Source: Gemmata palustris
GTDB taxonomy: Bacteria; Planctomycetota; Planctomycetia; Gemmatales; Gemmataceae
Assembly: GCF_017939745.1 (NCBI RefSeq)
Contig: NZ_JAGKQQ010000002.1
Span: 558,001-622,000 of the forward strand
Reading direction: 5' to 3'
DNA: 64,000 nt
A program made the translations under genes and the position numbers. Position 1 is the first letter of the stretch. Every line of letters starts with the position of its first letter. Below are positions 49,772-57,256 of the stretch, piece after piece. Below the pieces are notes generated by a model. It had not been told where the DNA came from. It saw only the letters and a list, made by a program, of their open reading frames with translations, and made no database searches.

Positions 49772-50382
49772 GTGAAGAGGCGAACGGCCGGCGTGAGCCG
49801 GCTGGTGAGAGCTACCCGCCCCAAGCGACGCTCACCGATACAACGACAGCGAACACCAGCGCACCGGCCCTTCACCAGCCGGCTCACGCCGGCCGTTCGC
49901 CAATCCCCACACGCGGCCCCCTCCTCGGCATCGACTACGGCACCAAGCGCATTGGCATCGCCGTCTGCGACCCGGACCGCGTGATCGCGTCACCGGTGGG
50001 CACGCAGGCGAACGACGCGGGGAAGCAAGCGTTCTTCGCGGACCTCGTCGCGCGCTCGAAGTTCGTGGGCATCGTGGTCGGGTTGCCGCTCCACGCCAGC
50101 GGCGAGGAGAGCCCGATGTCGCGCGAGGCACGGGGATTCGCCAAGTGGCTCGCGGACCTCGCGAAACTGCCCTTCGTGATGTGGGACGAGCGGTTCACGT
50201 CGTCGGCCGCGGAGGACGTCCTGCGCGAAGCGAAATTGACTCAGAAGAAGCGGAAAGCGAAGGTCGATCGGGTCGCGGCGCAGATGATCCTGCAGGGGTA
50301 CATTGATGCCGGCTGCCCCCCGGGTGGCAGCGACACGGGAGCGGACGATACCGACCCAACCCCGTTCCCCGCACCGAATTGA
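49768..50382 (+). CDS. ruvX: Holliday-junction resolvase-like YqgF/RuvX with repeat-encoded N-terminus
   Basis: YqgF/RuvX-family nuclease, involved in pre-16S rRNA 5' processing and possibly Holliday junctions. The conserved domain begins at residue 53 (LGIDYGTKRIGIAVCDPD, Asp56) and includes VGLPLHASGEES and WDERFTSSAAE. It is preceded by 47 extra residues. Part of this extension is encoded by the arms of a perfect 29-bp inverted repeat (49780-49808 and 49872-49900). No ATG, GTG or TTG occurs in frame between the GTG at 49768 and the conserved domain, so the element must be translated if the gene is active. The start overlaps the manC stop by 4 bases. The extension is Thr/Ala/Pro-rich. Confidence 0.9.
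   Translation: MSEEANGRREPAGESYPPQATLTDTTTANTSAPALHQPAHAGRSPIPTRGPLLGIDYGTKRIGIAVCDPDRVIASPVGTQANDAGKQAFFADLVARSKFVGIVVGLPLHASGEESPMSREARGFAKWLADLAKLPFVMWDERFTSSAAEDVLREAKLTQKKRKAKVDRVAAQMILQGYIDAGCPPGGSDTGADDTDPTPFPAPN
49780..49900. repeat. Perfect 29-bp inverted repeat inside the ruvX coding region
   Basis: Arms 49780-49808 and 49872-49900 are perfect reverse complements with a 63-base loop. The arm starts GCGAACGGCCGGCGTGAGCC, sharing its first eight bases with the palindromes at 19688 and 43294. Each arm contains the smaller palindrome CCGGCGTGAGCCGG. Reading continues in frame through both arms and the loop. Confidence 0.92.
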
Positions 50383-50484
50383 AACTCGCTGCAATTTATC
50401 TAAATTACTTCCCGCGGGTGGTTCCCCCTCTCTTAACTTGCGCCACCCTTCGCGCCACACTTACTACGGCACGAGGACGTCTGC

Positions 50485-53043
50485 ATGGCCGGCCGATCTA
50501 TCCGCTCGTTCACGGTTCTGCCCCGCCTACCCGACCGGCTCCGCCCGCTCCAAACGCTCGCGTACAACCTCTGGTGGTGCTGGAACGCGGACGCGGTCGC
50601 TCTGTTCCGCCGCGTGAACCCGGACCTGTTTGAAGCGCTCGACCACAGCCCCATCCGCCTGCTCGGGTCGACCGACCAGAGCCGCTTCGAGGAACTCGAG
50701 CACGACGACGGGTTCCTGGCGCACATGGACCGCGTGGCCGCGGCGCTCGACCACTACCTGAAGGCCCCGACGTGGTACCAGGAGCACCACAGCGGGGACA
50801 GCGCCCAAATCGCGTACTTCTCGGCCGAGTTCGGCATCCACGAGAGCGTGCCCGTTTACTCCGGCGGTCTGGGCGTGCTGGCCGGCGACCACCTCAAGAG
50901 CGCCAGCGACCTCGGGCTCCCGCTCATGGGCATCACGCTCATGTACCGCGAGGGGTACTTCCGCCAGTACCTCAACGTGGACGGCTGGCAGCAGGAGCGG
51001 TACCCGGAAAACGACTTCTTCACGCTGCCCCTGACCCCGGAACTCGACGCCCAGGGCGCCCCGCTCGTCGTCACGGTGCCGTTGCCGGGCCGCGAGGTCG
51101 CGCTGCGCGTCTGGCACATCCAGGTCGGTCGCGTACCGCTCTACCTGCTCGACGCGAACATTCCGCAGAACAAGCCCGAGGACCGGGCGATCACGTCGCA
51201 GCTCTACGGCGGCGACCAGCACACGCGCATCCAGCAGGAGATCATCCTCGGGATCGGCGGCATCCGCGCGCTGCGGGCGATGAACAAGATGCCCACCGTG
51301 TGCCACATGAACGAGGGGCACGCCGCGTTCACCGGACTGGAGCGCATCCGGCTCCTGATCGAAGAAGAGGGGCTGGACTTCGCGACCGCCTACGAAGCCG
51401 TCAAAGCCGGAACGTGCTTCACCACCCACACGCCGGTGCCCGCGGGCAACGACTCGTTCCCGGTCCACATGGCCGAGCAGTACCTCGGCGACTACGCGGC
51501 CAAACTGGGGCTCGACCGGAACGCGCTCGTGGCCCTCGGCCGCCAGCACCCCGGGAACGAGCAGGAGCCGTTCGGGATGACGGTCCTGGCGCTCAAAGTG
51601 GCCAACGTGTCCAACGGCGTGAGCAAGCTGCACGGCAGCGTGTCGCGCCGGATGTGGAAGGAACTGTGGCCGGAGCTGCCGGCCGGCGAGGTGCCGATCA
51701 CGAGCATCACCAACGGCGTCCACACCCAGAGCTGGCTCGCGCCCGAGTTCGCGCAGCTCTACGACCGGTACCTCGGCATCCAGTGGGAAGAGCGCCCGAC
51801 CGACTTCGCCATCTGGAAGCGGGTCGAGCAGATCCCCGACGGCGAGTTGTGGCGCACGCACGAGCGCGGGCGCGAGCGGCTCGTCGCGCTGGCCCGGGCG
51901 CGCCTGCGGGCCCAGCTCAAGCGCCGCGGATCGCCGCCGTCGGAAGTGGAGGGCGCCGACGAGGTTCTGGACCCGGACGCGCTCACGATCGGGTTCGCCC
52001 GCCGTTTCGCCACGTACAAGCGCGGCGACCTCATATTCCGCAACGCGGAGCGCATCGCGGCCCTGGTGAACAGCAAGGACCGCCCGGTGCAGTTCATCTT
52101 CGCGGGTAAGGCGCACCCGCAGGACCGCGGCGGGAAGGAGCTCATCCAGCGCGTCGTGCAGCAGTCGCGCAAGCCGGAGTTCCGCAAGCGCGTCGTGTTC
52201 ATCGAAGACTACGACATGAGCGTCGCGCGGTACCTCGTGCAGGGCGTGGACGTGTGGCTGAACAACCCGCGCCGCCCGCTCGAGGCCTCGGGCACGAGCG
52301 GCATGAAGATTTGCGGCAACGGCGGGTTGAACCTGAGCATCCTCGACGGCTGGTGGGTCGAGGGGTACGACGGCGACAACGGGTGGGCGATCGGCGCCGG
52401 CGAGGAGTACACGGACCTCGCGTACCAGGACGAGGTCGAGAGCCGCGCGCTGCTCGACCTCATCGAGCAGGACATCGCACCGACGTTCTACAAGCGCGAC
52501 GCGGGCGGGCTCCCGCGCGAGTGGATCCGGCGCATGAAGCGCTCGATCATGAGTTTGGTGCCGGTGTTCAACACGAACCGGATGGTGGAGCAGTACACCG
52601 AGCGGTGCTACGTGCCGAGTCACCGGCGCGCGGCGAAGTTGAGCGCGAACCACCTCCAGGGCGCGAAGGAACTCGCCGCGTGGCGCCGGCGCGTGGGGAG
52701 CGAATGGGGCCAGGTGCGCGTGGAGAACATCGACGCGCCGACGGGCGAGGCGCTCCGCGTGGGCGCCACGTTCCCCGTGAAGGTGCGAGTCAGCCTCGGC
52801 GGGTTGCGCCCCGACGAGGTCGAGGTCCAGTTGTGCTACGGCGTGCTCGACGCGCTGGGAGACATCGCCGAGCCGAAGTCGCTCCCGCTGGAGTCGAACG
52901 GCGCCACGAGCGGGTCGAGCGTGCTGTTCGCGGGCGAGGTTCCGTGCCGCGCGAGCGGCCAGTTCGGGTTCGGGGTCCGCGTGCTGCCGAAGAACGCGAA
53001 CTTGCCGCACCTCTTTGAACCGGGCCTGGTGACCTGGGGCTAA
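50485..53043 (+). CDS. glgP: Alpha-glucan phosphorylase (with DUF3417)
   Basis: Pyridoxal-phosphate enzyme that releases glucose-1-phosphate from glycogen or other alpha-glucans. 852 residues, the length of the 'short-type' alpha-glucan phosphorylase family. An N-terminal DUF3417 domain (RPLQTLAYNLWWCWNADAVA) is followed by the catalytic domains: AYFSAEFGIHESVPVYSGGL, VCHMNEGHAAFT, TTHTPVPAGND and FARRFATYKRGDL. The PLP-type region is EASGTSGMKICGNGGLNLS (Lys608). The ATG has GAGGAC about 10 bases upstream. A C-terminal beta-rich tail of about 100 residues follows. The gene closes the sugar-nucleotide block, consistent with glucose-phosphate supply. Confidence 0.95.
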   Translation: MAGRSIRSFTVLPRLPDRLRPLQTLAYNLWWCWNADAVALFRRVNPDLFEALDHSPIRLLGSTDQSRFEELEHDDGFLAHMDRVAAALDHYLKAPTWYQEHHSGDSAQIAYFSAEFGIHESVPVYSGGLGVLAGDHLKSASDLGLPLMGITLMYREGYFRQYLNVDGWQQERYPENDFFTLPLTPELDAQGAPLVVTVPLPGREVALRVWHIQVGRVPLYLLDANIPQNKPEDRAITSQLYGGDQHTRIQQEIILGIGGIRALRAMNKMPTVCHMNEGHAAFTGLERIRLLIEEEGLDFATAYEAVKAGTCFTTHTPVPAGNDSFPVHMAEQYLGDYAAKLGLDRNALVALGRQHPGNEQEPFGMTVLALKVANVSNGVSKLHGSVSRRMWKELWPELPAGEVPITSITNGVHTQSWLAPEFAQLYDRYLGIQWEERPTDFAIWKRVEQIPDGELWRTHERGRERLVALARARLRAQLKRRGSPPSEVEGADEVLDPDALTIGFARRFATYKRGDLIFRNAERIAALVNSKDRPVQFIFAGKAHPQDRGGKELIQRVVQQSRKPEFRKRVVFIEDYDMSVARYLVQGVDVWLNNPRRPLEASGTSGMKICGNGGLNLSILDGWWVEGYDGDNGWAIGAGEEYTDLAYQDEVESRALLDLIEQDIAPTFYKRDAGGLPREWIRRMKRSIMSLVPVFNTNRMVEQYTERCYVPSHRRAAKLSANHLQGAKELAAWRRRVGSEWGQVRVENIDAPTGEALRVGATFPVKVRVSLGGLRPDEVEVQLCYGVLDALGDIAEPKSLPLESNGATSGSSVLFAGEVPCRASGQFGFGVRVLPKNANLPHLFEPGLVTWG

Positions 53044-53051
53044 TGCGGGTT

Positions 53052-53433
53052 CGTGTCGTTTTTGTGTGGTGGGTCCAAGCTCGGCGCAGGCCCATCACAC
53101 CCGCTGTGGCCCACGTTCCTCTATCTGGGCCATTTGTAGGGTGGGTCAAGGCTCTGCGCAGGCCCACCATCTTCCAGCCGCAGAGATTGCACAAATCCAC
53201 AAGTTCCATCGCACGCCACTAACCGCCGGCCGCCATTGGGTAAAGGGCACGCCGGTGTAGCAAGGGCTCGCACCGGCTGCCACCGTCCGTTTGCTTGGAA
53301 AGCCCAAATATTTTTGTTTGAGTCGCAAGCGGGTGTGGTGGGCCTGCGCAAAGCCTTGACCCACCCTACAAAAACCATCATCCCACGCCCGGCCGAACTC
53401 GGAATCAGCTTGACCCACCCCACCGAAACGACA
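53052..53433. repeat. Nested inverted repeats (GTAGGGTGGGTCAAGGC family)
   Basis: Fills most of the 392-base spacer between glgP and the YCII gene. Inner arms 53135-53169 and 53336-53370 match at 34 of 35 positions. An outer, more degenerate pair is visible at about 53052-53084 and 53402-53433 (GTGTCGTTT ... GGTGGGTC). No gene was seen between them. Confidence 0.82.
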
Positions 53434-53435
53434 CC

Positions 53436-53738
53436 TCACAACTTCCGAATCGGGTTGTGTGCGGTTTCGCCCACAACCGTCGTCCACACGCGCACGCGCC
53501 AGCGCGTGACTAAGCCGTTCGTCACGTAGGGGTCGCTGGTCGCGAACGCCTCCACGGGCGCGGGCGAATCGCATTTGAAGAGCAGCACGGCCCCGTCGGG
53601 CGGGTCGGCGAGCGCGCCGCCCAGCACCAGTTCCCCGCGCTCCACCGCGGCCCACGCATGTGCCAAGTGCAGGGCACGCAGCGGAATGCGCCGCTCCGCG
53701 TAGTCCGGTACCACGTCGTAAAAGAGTAAATAGTGCAT
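53436..53738 (-). CDS. YCII-family (YciI-like) small protein
   Basis: 100-residue protein of the YCII superfamily (dimeric alpha-beta barrel). The start MHYLLFYDVVPDYAERRIPL, then LHLAHAWAAVERGELVLGGA, DGAVLLFKCDSPAPVEAFA and DPYVTNGLVTRWRVRVWTTV follow the family pattern closely. Members are of uncertain biochemical role. I chose the ATG at 53738; the open frame extends upstream without protein-like composition. Confidence 0.88.
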   Translation of the reverse strand: MHYLLFYDVVPDYAERRIPLRALHLAHAWAAVERGELVLGGALADPPDGAVLLFKCDSPAPVEAFATSDPYVTNGLVTRWRVRVWTTVVGETAHNPIRKL

Positions 53739-53940
53739 CGCACCCCCGCACAAACGGAACCACCGCACCCACCGCACCGCGCACCGTCCGAACGCAAAAA
53801 GCGGCGCGGTTCGGCCTCCATCGTCGCGTACCGCGGGCCGATATTCCACACTGTTCCCGAACGCGGCCCGCGGTCGCAGTTGGGACCGAGCCGGTCACGA
53901 CGACCGGTACTACTCTCGCCCTCCACGGAAGGACCGTCCC

Positions 53941-54042
53941 ATGCAAAAGTTCCTCATCGCCATCATTCTGGCCGCCGTCACCTTCACCGCCGCGTCGGGG
54001 TGCCGATCCGCCTCGTCGAGCGGCTGTAGCTGCGGCCGCTAA
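53941..54042 (+). CDS. 33-residue lipoprotein (entericidin-like size)
   Basis: A short frame with an excellent ribosome binding site (GGAAGGA, about 7 bases before the ATG). It encodes 33 residues: a lipoprotein signal (MQKFLIAIILAAVTFTAASG) with a lipobox-type Cys at residue 21 and then a tiny mature peptide CRSASSSGCSCGR. The size and layout resemble entericidin-like mini-lipoproteins, but homology cannot be judged by eye. A hairpin terminator follows 22 bases after the stop. Function unknown. Confidence 0.78.
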   Translation: MQKFLIAIILAAVTFTAASGCRSASSSGCSCGR

Positions 54043-54063
54043 GCGTTGACCAATAACGATTTC

Positions 54064-54096
54064 GGGCCGCGCGAATCACGTTCGCGCGGCCCGATT
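54064..54096 (+). terminator. Hairpin terminator after the small lipoprotein gene
   Basis: Perfect 12-bp stem GGGCCGCGCGAA / TTCGCGCGGCCC (54064-54075 and 54081-54092) with a 5-base loop. The following tract (GATTTCGC) is only weakly T-rich. Confidence 0.7.
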
Positions 54097-54345
54097 TCGC
54101 GCCCCACCTCACTCACAATTGTCACTTCATTATTCTGTTATTACCGTGTCAATTCTGTTCTGCAACGACTCGCGACCTTATTGACCGGGGCGGAAAGCTG
54201 GCACCGCCAACGGAATTCCCGTGCCGGTCCCGCGCACGGCTTCCGTGCCGCCGGTCCGACCGGTTGACAGCCCCTCCATCGTACCCCACCGTTGAGCATC
54301 CCCCGTGTTCTTGCACCGCCAAACGGGTGCGAAGGATGGCCCTCG

Positions 54346-56460
54346 GTGTCAGTCACTTTGCCCGCTCGGAATTCTGCCACGAGCAGCTCACAATCGCGCC
54401 GGCGCGACGCGGTCCTCGCGACCGTGCTCGACCCGCGCCGGCTCCCGACGCCGCCGGCCGTCGCGCTCCAGGTGGTCAGCGCCGCGAGCCGCCCGGACTG
54501 CAACCCCAACGAGATCGTCAAGCTCCTTTCGCAAGACCCGGCCCTTTGCGCGAAGCTCCTGAAGGCGGTCAACTCCTGCCTCTACGGGCTCAGTAAGCCG
54601 ATCGCTTCGCTGGAGCGGGCCATTACCGTGCTGGGCCTCGGCCCGGTCCGGTCCCTGGCACTCGGGCTCTCCCTGCCCGCGATCAAAACCGGTCCCGCGG
54701 ACCCGGAGACCCGCGCGTACCAGATCACCTCCGTGGCGGGCGCGATCATCGCCCGCGACCTCTCCGCGCGCACGCCCCGCAACTCGCCCGCCGACGACAT
54801 GGTCGCGGGCCTGCTCCGGGACATCGGCGCGGTGCTGCTCCAACAGACCTACCCGGACGCTTGGCGCGACATGACGGAGCGCTGGGGCGACAACCTCCTC
54901 GCCCAGGCGTGCGAGGCCGAGGAAGAAACGTTCGGCATCAACCACGCGGACGTCAGCGCCGAACTGCTCTCGATCTGGAAGCTCCCCGCGGAACTCATCG
55001 AGCCGATCCGCTTCCACCACAACCCGGAGCGCCTCGCCGGCGCAGCGAAGGCAATCAGCAAGCGCGCCGAGCTGCTCTACTTCTCCGGCCTGCTCGCGAG
55101 CCTCGACACGGTCGTGCGGCACCCGACGGTCCTCGAGTACGTCCTCGAAATCGCCCGCACCCAGTACGGGCTCCCGAAGCCCGAACTGATCCGGTTCATG
55201 CGGAGCATCGTCCCCAAGATCGTGGACTTCGGCGAGTTGCTGGACCGCGACGTGCGGGACTGCCCGAACTTCGCGGAGGCGCTCACCGCGGGCGGGCAGG
55301 AGCTGGTGAACCTCGCGGTGGAGACCAACCGCACCCGGCTCAGCGGTACCGTCCCCCAATCCGGGTTGCGCCAGGTGCCCGCGCCCGGCGCCCACGTTCC
55401 CCCGTCCCAGATGCGCAAAGCGCCCGCGCCGTCGGGACAAGTGCCCCCGTCCCAGGCGCGCAAAGCGCCCGCGCCCTCGGGCGCAGCGCCCCAACCCGCG
55501 CCACAATCGCAAACACAGTACGACGGATGGACGTCCGCGGAGGCCACGCTCGACGCGGGCACCGGGCACACGTCCCCCAATTCCAAAATCGCGTCCGCGC
55601 TCCCCGAGTTCCGGCCCGCGTTCCTCGAGCAGTTCCCGGTATCGGGGTGCCGACTGGGGGACTACGAGCTGCGCGAGATCCTCGGGCGCGGCGCGATGGG
55701 CATCGTGTTCAAGGGGTACGAACCGAGCCTGGCCCGGTTCGTCGCGATCAAGATGCTGGCCCCGGAAACGTCCTCGGACCCGCGGGTCCGGGAGCGCTTC
55801 GCGCGCGAGGCGCGCGCGGGGGCGGCGATCCGCCACGAGAACGTGGTCACGATCTACGCGGTGCGCGAGACCGCGGGGCTCTCGTACCTCGCGATGGAGT
55901 ACGTGCAGGGCGTCGCGCTCGATCGGTACATCGAGAAGAAGAACCCGCTGCCCGTAACCGCCATCGTCCAGCTCGCGCGCCAGATCGCCCTCGGCCTCGC
56001 AGCGGCCCACAAGCGGGGGATCATTCACCGCGACATCAAGCCCGCGAACATCATTCTGGAGTACGAGTCCGAGGCCGCCAAAATCGCGGACTTCGGCCTC
56101 GCGCGGAACGGGGCCGACGGCAACGGGAACTTGTCACAAACCGGGGGGCTGATCGGCACGCCCTACTTCATGGCCCCGGAACAGATCCAGGGGCAACCCG
56201 CGACCTTCTCCTCGGACCTGTTCAGCTTGGGCGGCGTGCTGTACTCGCTGTGTACGGGTTCCCCCCCCTTTCCCGAGAAAACGCTGGCCGCGGTCCTCTA
56301 CGCGGTCTGCTCGGCGGAGCCGAAACCGATCTACAAGCTCCGCCCGGACATTCCGCAGTGGCTCGAAGACGTCGTCACGAAGCTCCTGGACAAGAACCCG
56401 GCCCAGCGGTTCAAGCACGCCTCCGAGGTGGCCGACGCCCTGCTGAAGAGTTCCCACTGA
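54346..56460 (+). CDS. HDOD-domain / serine-threonine protein kinase fusion
   Basis: 704-residue fusion. I chose the GTG at 54346 (GAAGGA about 10 bases upstream); a TTG at 54292 is also in frame. The N-terminal HDOD domain (about 25-310) has LPTPPAVALQVVSAASRPDC, PNEIVKLLSQDPALCAKLLK and AVNSCLYGLSKPIASLERA. An Ala/Pro linker (about 330-390) carries repeats of the type PPSQxRKAPAPSG. The C-terminal Hanks-type kinase (about 438-704) is complete: glycine loop GRGAMG, Lys469 in VAIKML, HRDIKPAN with Asp at 562 and DFG at 582-584. There is no membrane segment. HDOD proteins control signalling and cell-cycle processes in other bacteria. The inputs and targets are unknown. Confidence 0.93.
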   Translation: MSVTLPARNSATSSSQSRRRDAVLATVLDPRRLPTPPAVALQVVSAASRPDCNPNEIVKLLSQDPALCAKLLKAVNSCLYGLSKPIASLERAITVLGLGPVRSLALGLSLPAIKTGPADPETRAYQITSVAGAIIARDLSARTPRNSPADDMVAGLLRDIGAVLLQQTYPDAWRDMTERWGDNLLAQACEAEEETFGINHADVSAELLSIWKLPAELIEPIRFHHNPERLAGAAKAISKRAELLYFSGLLASLDTVVRHPTVLEYVLEIARTQYGLPKPELIRFMRSIVPKIVDFGELLDRDVRDCPNFAEALTAGGQELVNLAVETNRTRLSGTVPQSGLRQVPAPGAHVPPSQMRKAPAPSGQVPPSQARKAPAPSGAAPQPAPQSQTQYDGWTSAEATLDAGTGHTSPNSKIASALPEFRPAFLEQFPVSGCRLGDYELREILGRGAMGIVFKGYEPSLARFVAIKMLAPETSSDPRVRERFAREARAGAAIRHENVVTIYAVRETAGLSYLAMEYVQGVALDRYIEKKNPLPVTAIVQLARQIALGLAAAHKRGIIHRDIKPANIILEYESEAAKIADFGLARNGADGNGNLSQTGGLIGTPYFMAPEQIQGQPATFSSDLFSLGGVLYSLCTGSPPFPEKTLAAVLYAVCSAEPKPIYKLRPDIPQWLEDVVTKLLDKNPAQRFKHASEVADALLKSSH

Positions 56461-56522
56461 GCAAAATCGCCGAAATAATCGGGGCGGTAACCTCTCGCAC
56501 GAAAAGCTCTTAGGATTCCCCT

Positions 56523-56549
56523 CGCGGAAAAAGACGTTTCCGCGCCAGA
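56523..56549 (+). terminator. Possible terminator of the HDOD-kinase gene
   Basis: Hairpin CGCGGAAA / TTTCCGCG with a 6-base loop, 62 bases after the stop, followed by CCAGATTTTCG. The T-tract is short and offset, so the call is tentative. Confidence 0.45.
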
Positions 56550-56664
56550 TTTTCGTTGCGTGGGAGAAAGACCACGGTAGGATGCTAAGTGGCAAACCGG
56601 TCGGTTGTCGGCTCCGCCGGTGCCCACTTCCTTCAATTCCAACCGACGGTGAGGAGTACCTCCG

Positions 56665-56718
56665 ATGACAGGTGCTACCAACCTCCCCTCTAATTCCGAG
56701 TCGCCGCCGGGCATTTGA
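56665..56718 (+). CDS. Possible 17-residue leader or truncated gene start
   Basis: ATG with a good GAGGAG about 10 bases upstream, encoding MTGATNLPSNSESPPGI and then TGA. A strong start followed quickly by a stop looks like either a short leader peptide or the remnant of a gene cut by recombination. No homologue is recognised. Confidence 0.3.
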   Translation: MTGATNLPSNSESPPGI

Positions 56719-56944
56719 GGGCTGCACGCCTACGGTCCCCTGGGGTGCTACCGAGCAAGTCGGGCGCTATTCCGGCTCTCGCCTCTTGCTTCTTTTCATT
56801 ACCCACTCGACCAGACGCGACAGCCTGTGCGTTTTTTGATTCAATCTGAACACACAACTTTCGCCGGAACACTGCTCGGATACCGAGCTGGGGTCAATTG
56901 ACCTTCCCACCGAGATGCCGACGTGAGATCGCCCCTCACTGCAC

Positions 56945-57196
56945 TCAACCGGGGACATAAAGAGACGAGGCGCTAAGTGCTTTAGCGCCTCGACTCATTT
57001 CGGGTGAGCCCGGCCGCCGAACGCCGATCGAATCCAAAAAGGCGCTCCATTCACTCGAGTCGGCAACTTCACTTCCCAGAATGAAACCGCGACCACCATC
57101 AACGAGCCGATAAGCCGGCGGCCCCAACAACTCGCGCATCGAGCGGGACGCAGAGCAAAAGCGCAGATTTCGGGCCGCCACCTTGATTGCTCCCAC
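56945..57196 (-). CDS. Possible small gene or gene remnant, minus strand
   Basis: 83-codon frame with fairly protein-like composition in its middle (LVDGGRGFILGSEVADSSEW), divergent from the RT-like gene. The last 15 codons run through the hairpin at 56966-56992. No ribosome binding site or family is recognised. It may be the C-terminal remnant of a lost gene. Confidence 0.3.
   Translation of the reverse strand: MGAIKVAARNLRFCSASRSMRELLGPPAYRLVDGGRGFILGSEVADSSEWSAFLDSIGVRRPGSPEMSRGAKALSASSLYVPG
56966..56992. repeat. 11-bp perfect hairpin upstream of the RT-like gene
   Basis: CGAGGCGCTAA at 56966-56976 pairs with TTAGCGCCTCG at 56982-56992, loop GTGCT. It is stable enough to be a terminator or RNA structure on either strand. 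Confidence 0.7.
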
Positions 57197-57256
57197 GCGG
57201 GCGCTTCGGGTATGACGGTGCTACTCGCTTCAGCCCACTCACCACCCGATAGCACA

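Larger units (their letters stand above)
56461..57256. other. Structured, gene-poor region before the RT-like gene
   Basis: About 800 bases without a convincing large gene. It holds a hairpin at 56523-56544 (8-bp stem), an inverted repeat GTCGGTTG/CAACCGAC (56600-56607 and 56640-56647), the exact palindrome GGTCAATTGACC at 56892-56903, and an 11-bp hairpin CGAGGCGCTAA at 56966-56992. Two short frames are listed separately. It could be a control region, a non-coding RNA gene or decayed genes. Confidence 0.5.

Noticed and set aside
50527-53010. 827-codon frame antisense to alpha-glucan phosphorylase
   Set aside because: Shadow of a definite enzyme gene; composition is not protein-like.
56461-57256. 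Retron msr-msd upstream of the RT-like gene
   Set aside because: The typical inverted a1/a2 ends and retron RT signatures are not visible, so I only propose an unspecified RNA.
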